The position numbers and the translations under genes were made by a program. From Dehalococcoidales bacterium (lineage in GTDB: Bacteria > Chloroflexota > Dehalococcoidia > Dehalococcoidales > RBG-16-60-22): a DNA stretch of 38,682 bases. Below, piece after piece: positions 1 to 8,393 of the stretch. The notes beneath the pieces are model-generated. The model was not told the origin of the DNA and did no database searches. It saw only the letters and a program-made list of their open reading frames with translations. Position 1 is the first letter of the stretch. Every line of letters begins with the position of its first letter. Where the stretch lies: contig JAFGHK010000058.1 in the NCBI GenBank assembly GCA_016930185.1, positions 1-38,682 on the forward strand. Reading direction: 5' to 3'.

Positions 1-28
1 AGGTGCTGGGGTGAGTGGAGGGATTTGA
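1..28. repeat. 28-bp duplicate of the tRNA-His 3' end (att-like)
   Basis: Bases 1-28 are identical to bases 60-87. The second copy spans the T-loop/T-stem 3' half, acceptor 3' strand and CCA of tRNA-His, plus six bases beyond the CCA. The copies are in direct orientation, 59 bp apart, with 31 unrelated bases between. A duplicated tRNA 3' end is the usual footprint of tyrosine-recombinase integration. Whether an element lies to the left, outside the window, cannot be seen. A short tandem duplication or an assembly artefact is the alternative. Confidence 0.75.
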
Positions 29-65
29 TTACTCCCCCGATGAGAGGAAACAAATCAGGAGGTGC

Positions 66-143
66 TGGGGTGAGTGGAGGGATTTGAACCCTCGATCTCC
101 AGGGCCACAACCTGGTGCCTTAGACCGCTAGGCTACACTCACC
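66..143 (-). tRNA. tRNA-His (anticodon GTG), CCA encoded
   Basis: Read on the minus strand, a 7-bp acceptor stem (GTGAGTG with CACTCAC) encloses a normal cloverleaf. The anticodon loop reads TTGTGGC, so the anticodon is GTG. The His identity elements are visible: an extra G at -1 (complement of base 143) faces the discriminator C (complement of base 69). The CCA is encoded (complement of 66-68). The T-loop has the usual TTCAAAT form. The 3' end is duplicated at 1-28. A good promoter lies just upstream. Confidence 0.95.
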
Positions 144-158
144 ACACTGGACTCTTTT

Positions 159-187
159 ATTATAAAGGAAAAACATGCCCCCATCAA
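159..187 (-). promoter_or_regulatory. sigma-70 type promoter of tRNA-His
   Basis: On the minus strand, TTGATG (182-187) and a perfect TATAAT (159-164) are 17 bases apart. Transcription would start near base 152, about nine bases before the mature tRNA 5' end. Confidence 0.7.
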
Positions 188-245
188 TCGGCGAAGCTAT
201 TTCTCCGGCACTTTAATCACCCCGCCCACCTCCTCCAAGTTGTAT

Positions 246-270
246 TTCCCCCTTTGCGGGAAGTTTTTTT
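246..270 (+). terminator. possible intrinsic terminator reading rightward
   Basis: A 5-bp stem (TTCCC 246-250, GGGAA 258-262) with a 7-base loop is followed by G and seven Ts (264-270). It overlaps the stop codon of the convergent Smr gene. No rightward gene is visible before it in the window, so it may serve something left of the window or be chance. Confidence 0.35.
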
Positions 271-550
271 ATTTCTCGCTGAACTCCACAATGGTTACCC
301 CTTCGCCCCCCTCCCATTTTTCACCCGCCCGAAAGCTCTTAACCAGCGGGTGTCGCCCGAGCTCCCGACGCACGGTCAGGCGTAGCGTCCCGCTGCCCTT
401 ACCGTGGATAACTTTCACCTGTTGCAGGCCAGCCATATAGCTATCGTGTAAAAAGCGCTCCAGCTTTGGGATTGCCTCGTCCACGGTCAGATAGCGCAGG
501 CGCAGCTCGTCGGGCGCCGGCGGGCCTGTATAGTACTCATGTTCTTTCAC
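269..550 (-). CDS. Small Smr-domain protein
   Basis: A 93-residue protein that is almost entirely one Smr domain, the domain found at the MutS2 C-terminus and in standalone proteins. The signature VIHGKGSGTLR sits at about residues 47-57, preceded by a helix after an LTVDEAIPKLERFL segment. Smr domains act as nicking endonucleases or nucleic-acid binders in DNA recombination control or ribosome rescue. Which role applies here cannot be told. The start is GTG at 550; no clear Shine-Dalgarno is visible and an in-frame stop lies 24 bases further up. The cupin gene lies 24 bases upstream on the same strand, so the two may be co-transcribed. Confidence 0.8.
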   Translation of the reverse strand: MKEHEYYTGPPAPDELRLRYLTVDEAIPKLERFLHDSYMAGLQQVKVIHGKGSGTLRLTVRRELGRHPLVKSFRAGEKWEGGEGVTIVEFSEK

Positions 551-574
551 GATAATTTTACTGATTTGATAATA

Positions 575-1027
575 TCAATGTGCGTTCAAGATAACGCCGT
601 CTTTACCATACTTTTTAGTGAGTGAAACCGCCAGGAACATAAAGGGCCGGTCGACCTTCAATACTTTTAAAGGACAGTGTCTCAATCCTGCTGGGGCGAA
701 GATAAGACAGCTTTTGGTGAGGATATATTTTTCGTCCTCCAGCCAGAGCTCCACCTCCCCGCCTAAATCTTTGGGATTTTGAGGGTCGCTACCGATAAAG
801 CCGATAACCTCATCGAAATCATGCACGTGTGACGGAGAACCTTCGCCATCTGTTGCTTTCCAGTACCAGGAACAGATGATGCTGAAAGCGCCCTTGATAA
901 ACTCGTCTTCCAGCCACATTACGCGTGTGGCTCTTTCATTATACCCGTGCTCTTGGTCAAGTTGGCGCGCCATATCCGGGAGTTTTAAATCGGTCATAAC
1001 GTATTTTTCATATTTTCTGCCTGCCAT
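575..1027 (-). CDS. Cupin-like protein, function unknown
   Basis: A 150-residue soluble protein with no signal peptide. The segment SPSHVHDFDEVIGFIG (about residues 64-79) resembles cupin motif 1 (HxH...E). A later beta-rich part ending FAPAGLRHCPLKVL (about 110-123) resembles motif 2, with a metal-ligand-like His. Together they suggest a small beta-barrel metal-binding fold, though the substrate cannot be guessed. The start is supported by AAGGAG nine bases before ATG. It is divergent from ffh, with 143 bases between them. Confidence 0.6.
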   Translation of the reverse strand: MAGRKYEKYVMTDLKLPDMARQLDQEHGYNERATRVMWLEDEFIKGAFSIICSWYWKATDGEGSPSHVHDFDEVIGFIGSDPQNPKDLGGEVELWLEDEKYILTKSCLIFAPAGLRHCPLKVLKVDRPFMFLAVSLTKKYGKDGVILNAH

Positions 1028-1132
1028 TTTAACTTACTCCTTGGGAATTTACCTGGCTTAGTGCTATTGTAACACCTTTAGGCCGGAGACGAGAAATCCC
1101 CTTATTATGGAAGAAGGATATGTGTTTATATC

Positions 1133-1162
1133 TTGCCCCCTTAGTGTCATACCCCTTATAAT
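1133..1162 (+). promoter_or_regulatory. ffh promoter, predicts a leaderless mRNA
   Basis: TTGCCC (1133-1138) and a perfect TATAAT (1157-1162) are 18 bases apart. The ffh ATG is at 1171, only eight bases after the -10 box, so transcription should start within a base or two of the start codon. No Shine-Dalgarno precedes the ATG. Confidence 0.6.
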
Positions 1163-1170
1163 TAAACCGT

Positions 1171-2502
1171 ATGTTTGAAGTCCTCTCGGAAAAGCTTAAC
1201 GCCGTCTTTAGCCGGCTGACCAGTCGCGGCAAGCTTACGGAAAAAGACATCGATGAAGCCCTGCGGCAGGTGCGTTTGGCCCTGCTGGAGGCGGACGTAA
1301 ATTTTAAGGTGGTGAAGGATTTCACCGGGCGCGTCAAGGAGCGCTCAATCGGCAAAGAGGTCATGGAGAGCCTGACGCCCGGCCAGCAAATCGTTAAAAT
1401 CGTCAACGAAGAGTTGATTAAGACCCTCGGCGACGGTGATGCCGGCAAGCTGGCATCCGTTTCCCAGCCCCCCGCTGTTATCATGATGGTCGGTTTGCAG
1501 GGCAGCGGCAAGACCACCACCGCCGCTAAGCTGGCGCTGCTTTTAAAGCACGGCGGACATAAACCGATGCTCATTGCAGCCGATAACCGCCGCCCTGCCG
1601 CTATAGAACAGCTGGTGACGCTCGGCAAGCAGCTCGATGTAGAGGTATATGCCGAAGACCCCAAAACGTCATCTAAAGATATCTGCGCCCGCGCTCTGAA
1701 TCAGGCGAAGAAAATCGCTGCCACTCACATCATCGTCGATACGGCCGGCCGACTTCACATCGACGAGGAGCTCATGAAAGAGTTGGAGCAGGTGAAAAAG
1801 GTGCTTAAGCCGGACGAGGTGCTGCTGGTGGTGGACGCCATGACCGGGCAGGACGCCGTACGCGTGGCCGAGGAGTTCCATGCTAAAGTGGACGTCACCG
1901 GACTTATCATGACCAAGATGGACGGCGATGCCCGTGGCGGCGCGGCTTTGTCCATCCGCTGGGTTAGTGGCGTACCGATTAAATTCATCGGCGTCGGTGA
2001 AAAGGTGGATGCCCTGGAGCCGTTCTATCCGGATAGGCTGGCCTCCCGTATCCTCGGTATGGGCGATGTCCTCACCTTCATCGAGAAAGCGGAAAAGACC
2101 CTCGACGAGAAGAAGGCGCTGGAGCTCCAGAAAAAAATCCAGAAGTCCGGCTTCACGCTGGAGGACCTGCTCGAACAGTTAAATGCTATCAAGAAGATGG
2201 GGCCGATTGGGCAAATCGTCGATATGCTGCCTGGTATGTCAAAATTGTCCGGCAAGGTGCCGGAGGACGCCCAGGAAGCTCATCTGAAAAAGATAGAAGC
2301 TATTATCCAGTCCATGACGTTGGAGGAAAGAAACAATCCGTCGATTATCGGCGGGAGCCGTCGACGGCGTATCGCGCGGGGCAGCGGCACCGCCACGCAT
2401 GATATCAATCAATTATTAAACCAGTTTTCCCAGATGCAAAAGCTTATCAAGATGGGCGCTGGTGGCAAACTCCCCAGGAATATGATGGGGATGTTTAAGT
2501 AG
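1171..2502 (+). CDS. ffh: Signal recognition particle protein Ffh (SRP54)
   Basis: GTPase that binds signal sequences of nascent membrane proteins and 4.5S RNA and docks with FtsY at the membrane. The 443 residues match the family length. An N-domain helical bundle (1-95) is followed by the G-domain: GLQGSGKT at 108-115, the AADNRRPAA segment (the family usually has DxYRPAA), DTAGR at 190-194 and TKMDGDARGG at 248-257. The methionine-rich M-domain (about 300-443) carries the RNA-binding GGSRRRRIARGSG near residue 394. The start is set by the N-terminus typical of the family and an abutting promoter. Its 3' end overlaps the convergent MFS gene by 8 bp. Confidence 0.97.
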   Translation: MFEVLSEKLNAVFSRLTSRGKLTEKDIDEALRQVRLALLEADVNFKVVKDFTGRVKERSIGKEVMESLTPGQQIVKIVNEELIKTLGDGDAGKLASVSQPPAVIMMVGLQGSGKTTTAAKLALLLKHGGHKPMLIAADNRRPAAIEQLVTLGKQLDVEVYAEDPKTSSKDICARALNQAKKIAATHIIVDTAGRLHIDEELMKELEQVKKVLKPDEVLLVVDAMTGQDAVRVAEEFHAKVDVTGLIMTKMDGDARGGAALSIRWVSGVPIKFIGVGEKVDALEPFYPDRLASRILGMGDVLTFIEKAEKTLDEKKALELQKKIQKSGFTLEDLLEQLNAIKKMGPIGQIVDMLPGMSKLSGKVPEDAQEAHLKKIEAIIQSMTLEERNNPSIIGGSRRRRIARGSGTATHDINQLLNQFSQMQKLIKMGAGGKLPRNMMGMFK

Positions 2503-3718
2503 GTTGGCTCTCCTCCTCCGGCGGGTGTTTTTCCAGTTCCATCAGGGGTTTACTGAAGAAACCCAGCAGCGTAATAATCAGGAAAGCCCCGCCGCAGATA
2601 AAGTAAATCCACTCTATCCCCATGAAGTCGGCCGCCGGACCGGCTATCGCCAGCCCTATCGGTATCATCAGCCCGCTTAATGAGTTTATCAGGGTGAAGA
2701 CACGCCCCTGCATATCTTTAGCGACTATTGAGTTCATAATGGCTAAAAACGGGGCGTCCGTCATCGTAATGCCGACTCCCAGAATAAACGAGTCCACGAG
2801 GATAAAGTAGAACAGTCTTTCGGAGGTAAAGCCCAGACCCACATTGGTAATGCCTATTATCAATAGCCCCAGCAACAATAAATAAATGCGTTTCTTAAAA
2901 CCTCCCCATATCCCCAGCAGGAAACCGGCTGTAATATTGCCAATGCCCATAATGGCACTAAGCCATCCCAGTTTAAGGACATCCCCACCGAGTTTGAGGT
3001 TCACCAGCATCGGGAAGAGACTGACTGCCGGCCCTGTGAAAAATCCGAGCAGGGCAAACAGCCACATCAGCACCGTCAGGCCGCGGCGCGCCATCAGGTA
3101 GCGGAAACCCTGCATCATATCGCCGATGATGGAGGCCTTTTCCGCCAGTGTGGTGCGTACCGGTTGCGGAATCGTCAGCGGGAGAATGAAGCCGATAGCT
3201 ATAATGGCTGTACCGATATCCACCGCGAGCACGCCCTGCATCGGCAGCGTTTCCATCAGTAAAGCCCCCAGCGGCGGCGCCGCTATACTCACGACACCTT
3301 GTAGTATCTGGTTAAAGCCGGCCGCGCGGGTCAGGTGCTTCTCCGGCACGATAGTGGCGATCGAAGCCAGCACGGCCGGGAAATGGAACGTCTGCCCGAT
3401 GGAACGTAAGACCATCGCCACGTAGATATGCCATATCTGGATGGTATCGGTGAGGAAAAGCAGTACCAGCCCCAGCGTGACGATGGCGATGGAAAGGTCC
3501 GCGAAAATCATTATTTTCTTGCGGTTCCACCTGTCCACCAGCGGTCCGATAAATGGTCCCAGCACTATTTGCGGTATCAGCGCCACCAGCATGGCCGTCG
3601 CCAGAATGGTTGCAGAGCCGGTCTCTCTGGTCAAATACCAGGCCAGCGCAAACTCCACCACGACGGTCCCTATCAGCGAGAACGCCTGGCTGAACCACAT
3701 GACAAAAAAGGTTTTAAT
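2495..3718 (-). CDS. MFS efflux transporter, probable ATT start
   Basis: About 12 hydrophobic segments over some 400 residues, with an MFS loop-2/3 motif (GPLVDRWNRKKIM) near residue 60. It resembles the macrolide-efflux/EntS-like drug exporters, and the substrate is unknown. The first ATG (3700) would begin directly in TM1 and lies 26 bases from the only Shine-Dalgarno. GGAGG at 3727-3731 sits eight bases from an in-frame ATT (3716-3718). Starting there gives an extra KTFFV before the ATG-encoded Met, so the protein begins like relatives (Lys/polar residues, then a WxxQxxSLIG helix). The gene is convergent with ffh and follows the terminator of the rpoD unit. Confidence 0.85.
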   Translation of the reverse strand: MKTFFVMWFSQAFSLIGTVVVEFALAWYLTRETGSATILATAMLVALIPQIVLGPFIGPLVDRWNRKKIMIFADLSIAIVTLGLVLLFLTDTIQIWHIYVAMVLRSIGQTFHFPAVLASIATIVPEKHLTRAAGFNQILQGVVSIAAPPLGALLMETLPMQGVLAVDIGTAIIAIGFILPLTIPQPVRTTLAEKASIIGDMMQGFRYLMARRGLTVLMWLFALLGFFTGPAVSLFPMLVNLKLGGDVLKLGWLSAIMGIGNITAGFLLGIWGGFKKRIYLLLLGLLIIGITNVGLGFTSERLFYFILVDSFILGVGITMTDAPFLAIMNSIVAKDMQGRVFTLINSLSGLMIPIGLAIAGPAADFMGIEWIYFICGGAFLIITLLGFFSKPLMELEKHPPEEESQPT

Positions 3719-3731
3719 TTAAGTTGCCTCC
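3716..3731 (-). promoter_or_regulatory. Ribosome binding site deciding an ATT start
   Basis: Minus strand reads GGAGG, eight bases, then ATT AAA ACC TTT TTT GTC ATG. No ATG, GTG or TTG occurs in frame at a suitable distance from the GGAGG. Confidence 0.55.
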
Positions 3732-3747
3732 TGAAAATATAAAAAAG

Positions 3748-3770
3748 AAAGGGGCTTTTCGTGCCCCTTT
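3748..3770 (-). terminator. Intrinsic terminator of the dnaG-rpoD unit
   Basis: On the minus strand a perfect 8-bp stem (AAAGGGGC/GCCCCTTT, 7-base loop) is followed by CTTTCTTTTTTA. It lies downstream of rpoD and the small membrane gene and before the MFS gene. Confidence 0.85.
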
Positions 3771-3935
3771 AGTAAAAACCAGCGTAAACCCGGTGCCTTT
3801 AGTTAGAAAAGAGCACACCTTCCCTTCTTCGTAATTACAGTAATAAGTGTCATGATTTGTGTATTATAGCACAGGTTTTGCAGGAAGTATAGTAGTTGGT
3901 ACAACTCTTTTTCAGGTAGTGCTTGAGTTGTCAAC

Positions 3936-4160
3936 TTATTGCTGTTCAAGAGAGGGATTGATATGGTCGTCGATGATAACTCTCACCCCGAACAGCAGGG
4001 ACATAGCGATAATTATGGCGGCAAGAATCAGGAACAAAAACCATCCGGATATTTCTGTATAAAGGTAGTCGATACCTACCCCCATTCCGCAGCCGGCGGC
4101 CAGAACGACAGCGTACAAAAGGAATTTTGAGACCTTTAATGAAATACGCTTCAAGAGCAT
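3936..4160 (-). CDS. Small two-helix membrane protein coupled to rpoD
   Basis: A 74-residue protein with two hydrophobic segments (about 11-31 and 39-58), a basic N-terminus and a charged C-terminal tail (DDHINPSLEQQ). It matches no family I recognise. Its ATG lies one base after the rpoD stop (TAACATG), so translation is probably coupled to rpoD and it belongs to the dnaG-rpoD transcript. A membrane role is all that can be inferred. About 165 bases follow it before the terminator, and I see no further gene there. Confidence 0.65.
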   Translation of the reverse strand: MLLKRISLKVSKFLLYAVVLAAGCGMGVGIDYLYTEISGWFLFLILAAIIIAMSLLFGVRVIIDDHINPSLEQQ

Positions 4161-4161
4161 G

Positions 4162-5688
4162 TTACTCCAGATAGTCCTTGAGCTTCCTGCTCCGGCTGGG
4201 ATGCCGCAGCTTCCTTAGGGCCTTGGCTTCTATTTGCCGGATGCGCTCACGCGTCACGTTGAACTCCACGCCTACCTCTTCCAGCGTCCGGCTGCGCCCG
4301 TCTTCCAGCCCGAAACGCAGTTCCAGTACCCGCTTCTCGCGGGGGGTTAGGGTGGTAAGGACGTCTTCGATTTGCTCCTTGAGTAGCTGCTTGGATGCTA
4401 TATCCACCGGCGGCAGGGCGTTCCTGTCCTCAATGGAGTTACCGAGGGGACTGTCCTCTTCCTCACCGATTGGGGACTCCAGTGAAATGGGGAGCTGGGA
4501 TACTTTAACAATCTCCCGCACCTTGTCGGAGGAGACTTCCATCTCCTTGGCTATCTCACGCGAGGTGGGCTCGCGGCCGTACTCCTGTGCCAGCCTCCGA
4601 CTGATTCTTAACAGGCGGTTGATTGTCTCCACCATGTGCACCGGTATGCGTATGGTACGCGCCTGGTCGGCGATGGCGCGGGTCAGCGCCTGGCGTATCC
4701 ACCATGTGGCGTAGGTACTGAACTTGTACCCCTTGCGGTAATCGAACTTTTCCACGGCTCTCATCAGTCCGATATTGCCCTCCTGTATCAGGTCCAGGAG
4801 GGACATGCCGCGGCCGATGTGCTTCTTGGCCACGCTGACCACCAGCCGCAGGTTGGCTTCAATCAGGTGCTTTTCCGCCCGCTTGCCTTCGTGCAGAATC
4901 TTGTTGATGTAAGAAGAGAAAAACGTTTCATGGACTCCCAGAGAGTTGACGAATTTATGATTATCCACCAGCTTTTCTAAATCGGCCAGAGACACGCTGC
5001 CGTCGATGGTGTTGCGGATTTCTTCAGGGAGCAAGCGGCTGACCGTAGAAAGCCTGACCAGCGCCTCTTCCGTTTCGGTAACGGTCTTGCCCAGCCTGTA
5101 TGCAAAATCACTGACCACCTGCGGGTCAAGGGAGTTATCGATGGTTTGCTGCAGCTTTTCATCGTAAATAGTTTCGGAAAAACCTTTCACTTCTTGCAGG
5201 CCGAGGTTATCCTGCAGCAGGCGGACGAGGTCGGTGGACTTTCCCATGTACTCTAATACTGCCAGCATGATTTCGGTGGCGGAAGGTTGCCGGCCGTTTT
5301 TCCTCGTGTACTCCTGCCGTATTTCATTTATGTATTTACTCTCTTCCATGCGTTTGGCCAGGTTCTTCTCATCCTCGGCAGTAAGCAGGTGCACCCGGCC
5401 GATTTCGTGGAGATAGATACGCACGGGGTCGTCGGTGATATCCTGCTCGGCTATTTCGTCCGTGGGTAATTCAAGGTCGAGGTCGAGGTCTTCATCTTCA
5501 CTATCTTCCTCGAACCGCTTGTCTTTTACCCATATGTCGTCAGATTCGGATATATCCGAGTCTTCCATATCCTTACCGGATTCCATATTAGCCCCGAACA
5601 TCGTGCCTGATTTTTCGCTGGAGTCCTGTATTTCATTAAGATTTTTTTCGCTGTGCAGGGAATCCATCTCATTCTTTTCGTTGTCCAT
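4162..5688 (-). CDS. rpoD: Primary RNA polymerase sigma factor RpoD
   Basis: Housekeeping sigma factor that recognises -35/-10 promoters. Of 508 residues, the first 85 or so are strongly acidic and low in complexity. Region 1.2 is at about 86-118. Regions 2.1-2.4 (about 270-341) include [30 protein letters not shown] and the -10-reading [14 protein letters not shown]. Region 3 is at 350-428. Region 4 (440-500) ends with the helix-turn-helix [21 protein letters not shown]. The gene starts three bases after dnaG, with AGGAGAT inside the dnaG 3' end. The strong TTGACA/TATAAT-like promoters seen elsewhere in the window fit this factor. Confidence 0.97.
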   Translation of the reverse strand: MDNEKNEMDSLHSEKNLNEIQDSSEKSGTMFGANMESGKDMEDSDISESDDIWVKDKRFEEDSEDEDLDLDLELPTDEIAEQDITDDPVRIYLHEIGRVHLLTAEDEKNLAKRMEESKYINEIRQEYTRKNGRQPSATEIMLAVLEYMGKSTDLVRLLQDNLGLQEVKGFSETIYDEKLQQTIDNSLDPQVVSDFAYRLGKTVTETEEALVRLSTVSRLLPEEIRNTIDGSVSLADLEKLVDNHKFVNSLGVHETFFSSYINKILHEGKRAEKHLIEANLRLVVSVAKKHIGRGMSLLDLIQEGNIGLMRAVEKFDYRKGYKFSTYATWWIRQALTRAIADQARTIRIPVHMVETINRLLRISRRLAQEYGREPTSREIAKEMEVSSDKVREIVKVSQLPISLESPIGEEEDSPLGNSIEDRNALPPVDIASKQLLKEQIEDVLTTLTPREKRVLELRFGLEDGRSRTLEEVGVEFNVTRERIRQIEAKALRKLRHPSRSRKLKDYLE

Positions 5689-5691
5689 AAC

Positions 5692-7464
5692 CTATCTCCT
5701 TGTTCGATGAGGGGCTGAATTTCTTTTCTTACCCTTGCGGGCATCCAGCTCACGGAGCTGGTGACTGATTTCCAGGTCTTCTTCAATTCGGGAGGGGTCG
5801 GTATCCGTATCGCCTGCCTCCGCCCGCCGGGCCGCCAGTTCCTTAAGGTATGTTTTCCTTAATTCCAGTACGCAGTCCATTAACCTGATATCAATGTTGT
5901 TTCTGGCGCCTGGAAGGCTCTTATTCATTATAACATCAAGGTGGTCATGAAGGGCAGGGTCGAGCTGTTCTTTTAAGGACGTAATATCTTCAGGCCCATG
6001 CAAAATGTTAAATATCTCGCGGTTTTCACTGTTTTTAAAGTACTCCGGGCGGATGTCCTGCTGGTATTCGCGCAGCTCGGGGTACTGCAGGAGCAGCGCC
6101 AGGCAGTATTCCTCGCGGGAGCTGGAAGCCAGGGGACGCAGCGTGCCCCCGACCGCAGGTTTGGGCACTGTTGATTGGCGTCTTGCCGGCGACGGTTTAA
6201 TCCTGCTCAACGATGCCTTAATGGTGTTCATATCCACTTTCACTAAGTCAGCCAGTTTTTGCAGGTAATGCGCCTGCCGGATGGGGTCGTTAATCGCGGC
6301 GATGACCGGCAGCAGCCTGTCCACTGCGGCGGACTTGTCTCTGGCGGTGGTAAGGTCCATCGTTGCGGTCGTTTTTTCAAACAGGAAGTCTACCAGCGGC
6401 ACAGCGCTCTTAACGAACTCCTGCCACTTTTCCATGTCTTCCCGCATTACTTCATCGGGGTCCTTGCCCGCAGGAAGGATGATGACCCGCATCTCCGCGT
6501 TGAGGATATTTTCGTAGCCAACCGTTCTTAGCATGGCTTCCTCGCCGGCGGCGTCGGCGTCTAATGATAATATAAGATTTTTGCTCAACTTTTTCAGTAT
6601 ATTCACCTGCGTTTCCGTAATCGCCGTGCCCATGCAGGCGACGGCGTTGGTGACACCGCACTGGTGCGCCATGATAACGTCCATGTAGCCTTCCATGATA
6701 ATAGCGGCGTCCTGCTTTCTTATTTCCGCGGCGGCGCGGTCTATGCCGTATAACGTACCGCTCTTATCGAAGGTAGGTGACTGGGGCGAATTTATATACT
6801 TGGGGTCCGATTTATCCAGCACTCTCGCCCCGAACCCCGTCACCCTTCCTCTGGCATCACGTATGGGTATCATCAGCTTGCCGCGGAAACGGTCGAACGT
6901 CTTGCCCTGTTCATCCTGGTACAGCAGGCCTGCGGTGACCAGCGTCTTTTCCTTGAAGTCTCTCTCCAGAAAATACGACTTGAGCGCCTCACGACTGTCC
7001 AGGCTGAACCCGATTTGAAAATCGGTGATGGTCTTGGCGTTAAAGCCGCGCTTTTCCACGTATTTTTTCGCTCCTGCCGCCGCCGGGTTGTTTAACAGGA
7101 GGTTGTGATAATAAAGCGATGCGGCTTCGTTGGCGCTGAAGAACGGCTCTTTTTCCTCTTTTTTAGCTTCAGCGCCGCTGTACGAGGGCAGGGTGACGCC
7201 GGCCCGCTTGGCCAGCAGTCTTAAGGCCTCCCCGAAGTCCAGCCCCTCCTTTTTCATGATGAAAGCGAAGACATCGCCGCCGGTGTTGCAGGCGCCGAAG
7301 CAATGCCAGCTCTGCTGTTCCGGATAGACGAAGAAAGAGGGGTGCTTTTCGCTATGGAAAGGGCATAAAGCCGTCAGGTTACGCCCGGCCTTTTTCAGCG
7401 TGGCGTACTGCCCGACTACCTCGGCGATATCCAGCTTCTGTTTTATTTCGTCGATTTCGCTCAT
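5692..7464 (-). CDS. dnaG: DNA primase DnaG
   Basis: Makes the RNA primers of chromosome replication. The 590 residues match the family. The N-terminal zinc finger shows C34, H37, C55 and C59 (CPFH...CFGAC). The TOPRIM core has E258 in IIMEGYMDV and the DxD pair D302/D304 in SLDADAAGEEA. The C-terminal part from about 440 is more variable and would bind the helicase. dnaG-rpoD is the classic macromolecular-synthesis pair, here without rpsU in front. A TATAAT on the minus strand (7487-7492) lies 22 bases upstream of the start and may be its -10 box, though no good -35 is seen. Confidence 0.96.
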   Translation of the reverse strand: MSEIDEIKQKLDIAEVVGQYATLKKAGRNLTALCPFHSEKHPSFFVYPEQQSWHCFGACNTGGDVFAFIMKKEGLDFGEALRLLAKRAGVTLPSYSGAEAKKEEKEPFFSANEAASLYYHNLLLNNPAAAGAKKYVEKRGFNAKTITDFQIGFSLDSREALKSYFLERDFKEKTLVTAGLLYQDEQGKTFDRFRGKLMIPIRDARGRVTGFGARVLDKSDPKYINSPQSPTFDKSGTLYGIDRAAAEIRKQDAAIIMEGYMDVIMAHQCGVTNAVACMGTAITETQVNILKKLSKNLILSLDADAAGEEAMLRTVGYENILNAEMRVIILPAGKDPDEVMREDMEKWQEFVKSAVPLVDFLFEKTTATMDLTTARDKSAAVDRLLPVIAAINDPIRQAHYLQKLADLVKVDMNTIKASLSRIKPSPARRQSTVPKPAVGGTLRPLASSSREEYCLALLLQYPELREYQQDIRPEYFKNSENREIFNILHGPEDITSLKEQLDPALHDHLDVIMNKSLPGARNNIDIRLMDCVLELRKTYLKELAARRAEAGDTDTDPSRIEEDLEISHQLRELDARKGKKRNSAPHRTRR

Positions 7465-7508
7465 GGAATTTCAGGGACAATTATATATTATACAACTTTT
7501 AGGAGAGA

Positions 7509-7565
7509 AAAGGGGTATTGATTCAGATTTTAGAGTTTAAAATTTAGAGTTTCCCACACCCCTTT
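7509..7565. repeat. Inverted repeat enclosing a short tandem repeat
   Basis: AAAGGGGT (7509-7516) and ACCCCTTT (7558-7565) are perfect inverted copies. Between them TTTAGAGTTT occurs twice (7529-7538 and 7543-7552). The element lies after hisF and before dnaG on the minus strand and may be a terminator or a decayed small repeat. Confidence 0.4.
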
Positions 7566-7581
7566 ACCCCACATTATTAGC

Positions 7582-8361
7582 TTAATAACTCATCCTCATC
7601 TTTATGCCGCGACCGTGCAGGTACTCCTTAAGCTGGCGGCAGGTATATTCGCCGTAATGGACGATGGAGGCTACCAGGGCGGCGTCGGCACGGCCTTCCG
7701 TAAGCACGTCGTAAAGGTGCTCCGGCTTGCCCGCCCCACCCGAGGCGATGACCGGTATTCCTACTGCCTCTGCTAACATCCGCGTGAGTTTTAGTTCATA
7801 GCCGTTGTTGGTGCCGTCGGCGTCGATGGAGTTGACTACCAGCTCGCCCGCCCCCAGCCTTTCTCCCTCTTTAGCCCACCATAGCGCGTCTATACCCATG
7901 GGTGTTATCCCGCCGTTAACGACTATTTCATAGCCGGAAGGAATTTTTTCGGTAGGGGGCACCCGTCGTATATCCATGGAAAGGATGGTGCTCTGCGACC
8001 CTATGGCGTCGGCGATTTCCGATATAAGTTCCTTACGCAATACAGCGGCGGTGTTTACATTCACCTTTTCCGCGCCGGCGTTACGCAGCTTGGTGGCGTC
8101 TTCCACCGACCGGATACCCCCGCCGACCGAGAACGGAATGAAAATCTGCGAGGCCGCTTTCTCCACGAAGTCTATCATGATATCCCGGTTTTCCCGCGAG
8201 GCGGTAATGTCGTAAAATACCAGTTCGTCCACGCCTTCTTCATAGTACTGGCGGGCCTTAGCTACCGGGTCGCCTATATCCTTGGTATCGACGAACCTGA
8301 TGCTTTTGGCGAGCTTCCCCCCGCGCACGTCCAGGCAGATTACCAGTCTTTTACTTAGCAT
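7582..8361 (-). CDS. hisF: Imidazole glycerol phosphate synthase cyclase subunit HisF
   Basis: With HisH it converts PRFAR and ammonia to imidazole glycerol phosphate and AICAR in histidine synthesis. The 259 residues form one (beta/alpha)8 barrel. Catalytic D11 (CLDV) and D130 (SMDI) fall at the family's own numbering, with phosphate-binding SVGGGIRS (78-85) and IASGGAGK near the end. One oddity: the usual HGGRKPTG loop reads NGGITPMG. It lies 32 bases after hisH, and no other his gene is in the window. A HisF-like cyclase of sugar metabolism (WbuZ type) is a weaker alternative. Confidence 0.88.
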   Translation of the reverse strand: MLSKRLVICLDVRGGKLAKSIRFVDTKDIGDPVAKARQYYEEGVDELVFYDITASRENRDIMIDFVEKAASQIFIPFSVGGGIRSVEDATKLRNAGAEKVNVNTAAVLRKELISEIADAIGSQSTILSMDIRRVPPTEKIPSGYEIVVNGGITPMGIDALWWAKEGERLGAGELVVNSIDADGTNNGYELKLTRMLAEAVGIPVIASGGAGKPEHLYDVLTEGRADAALVASIVHYGEYTCRQLKEYLHGRGIKMRMSY

Positions 8362-8393
8362 AGGTTTTTATTTTACACCTTTTGTTATGGCTG

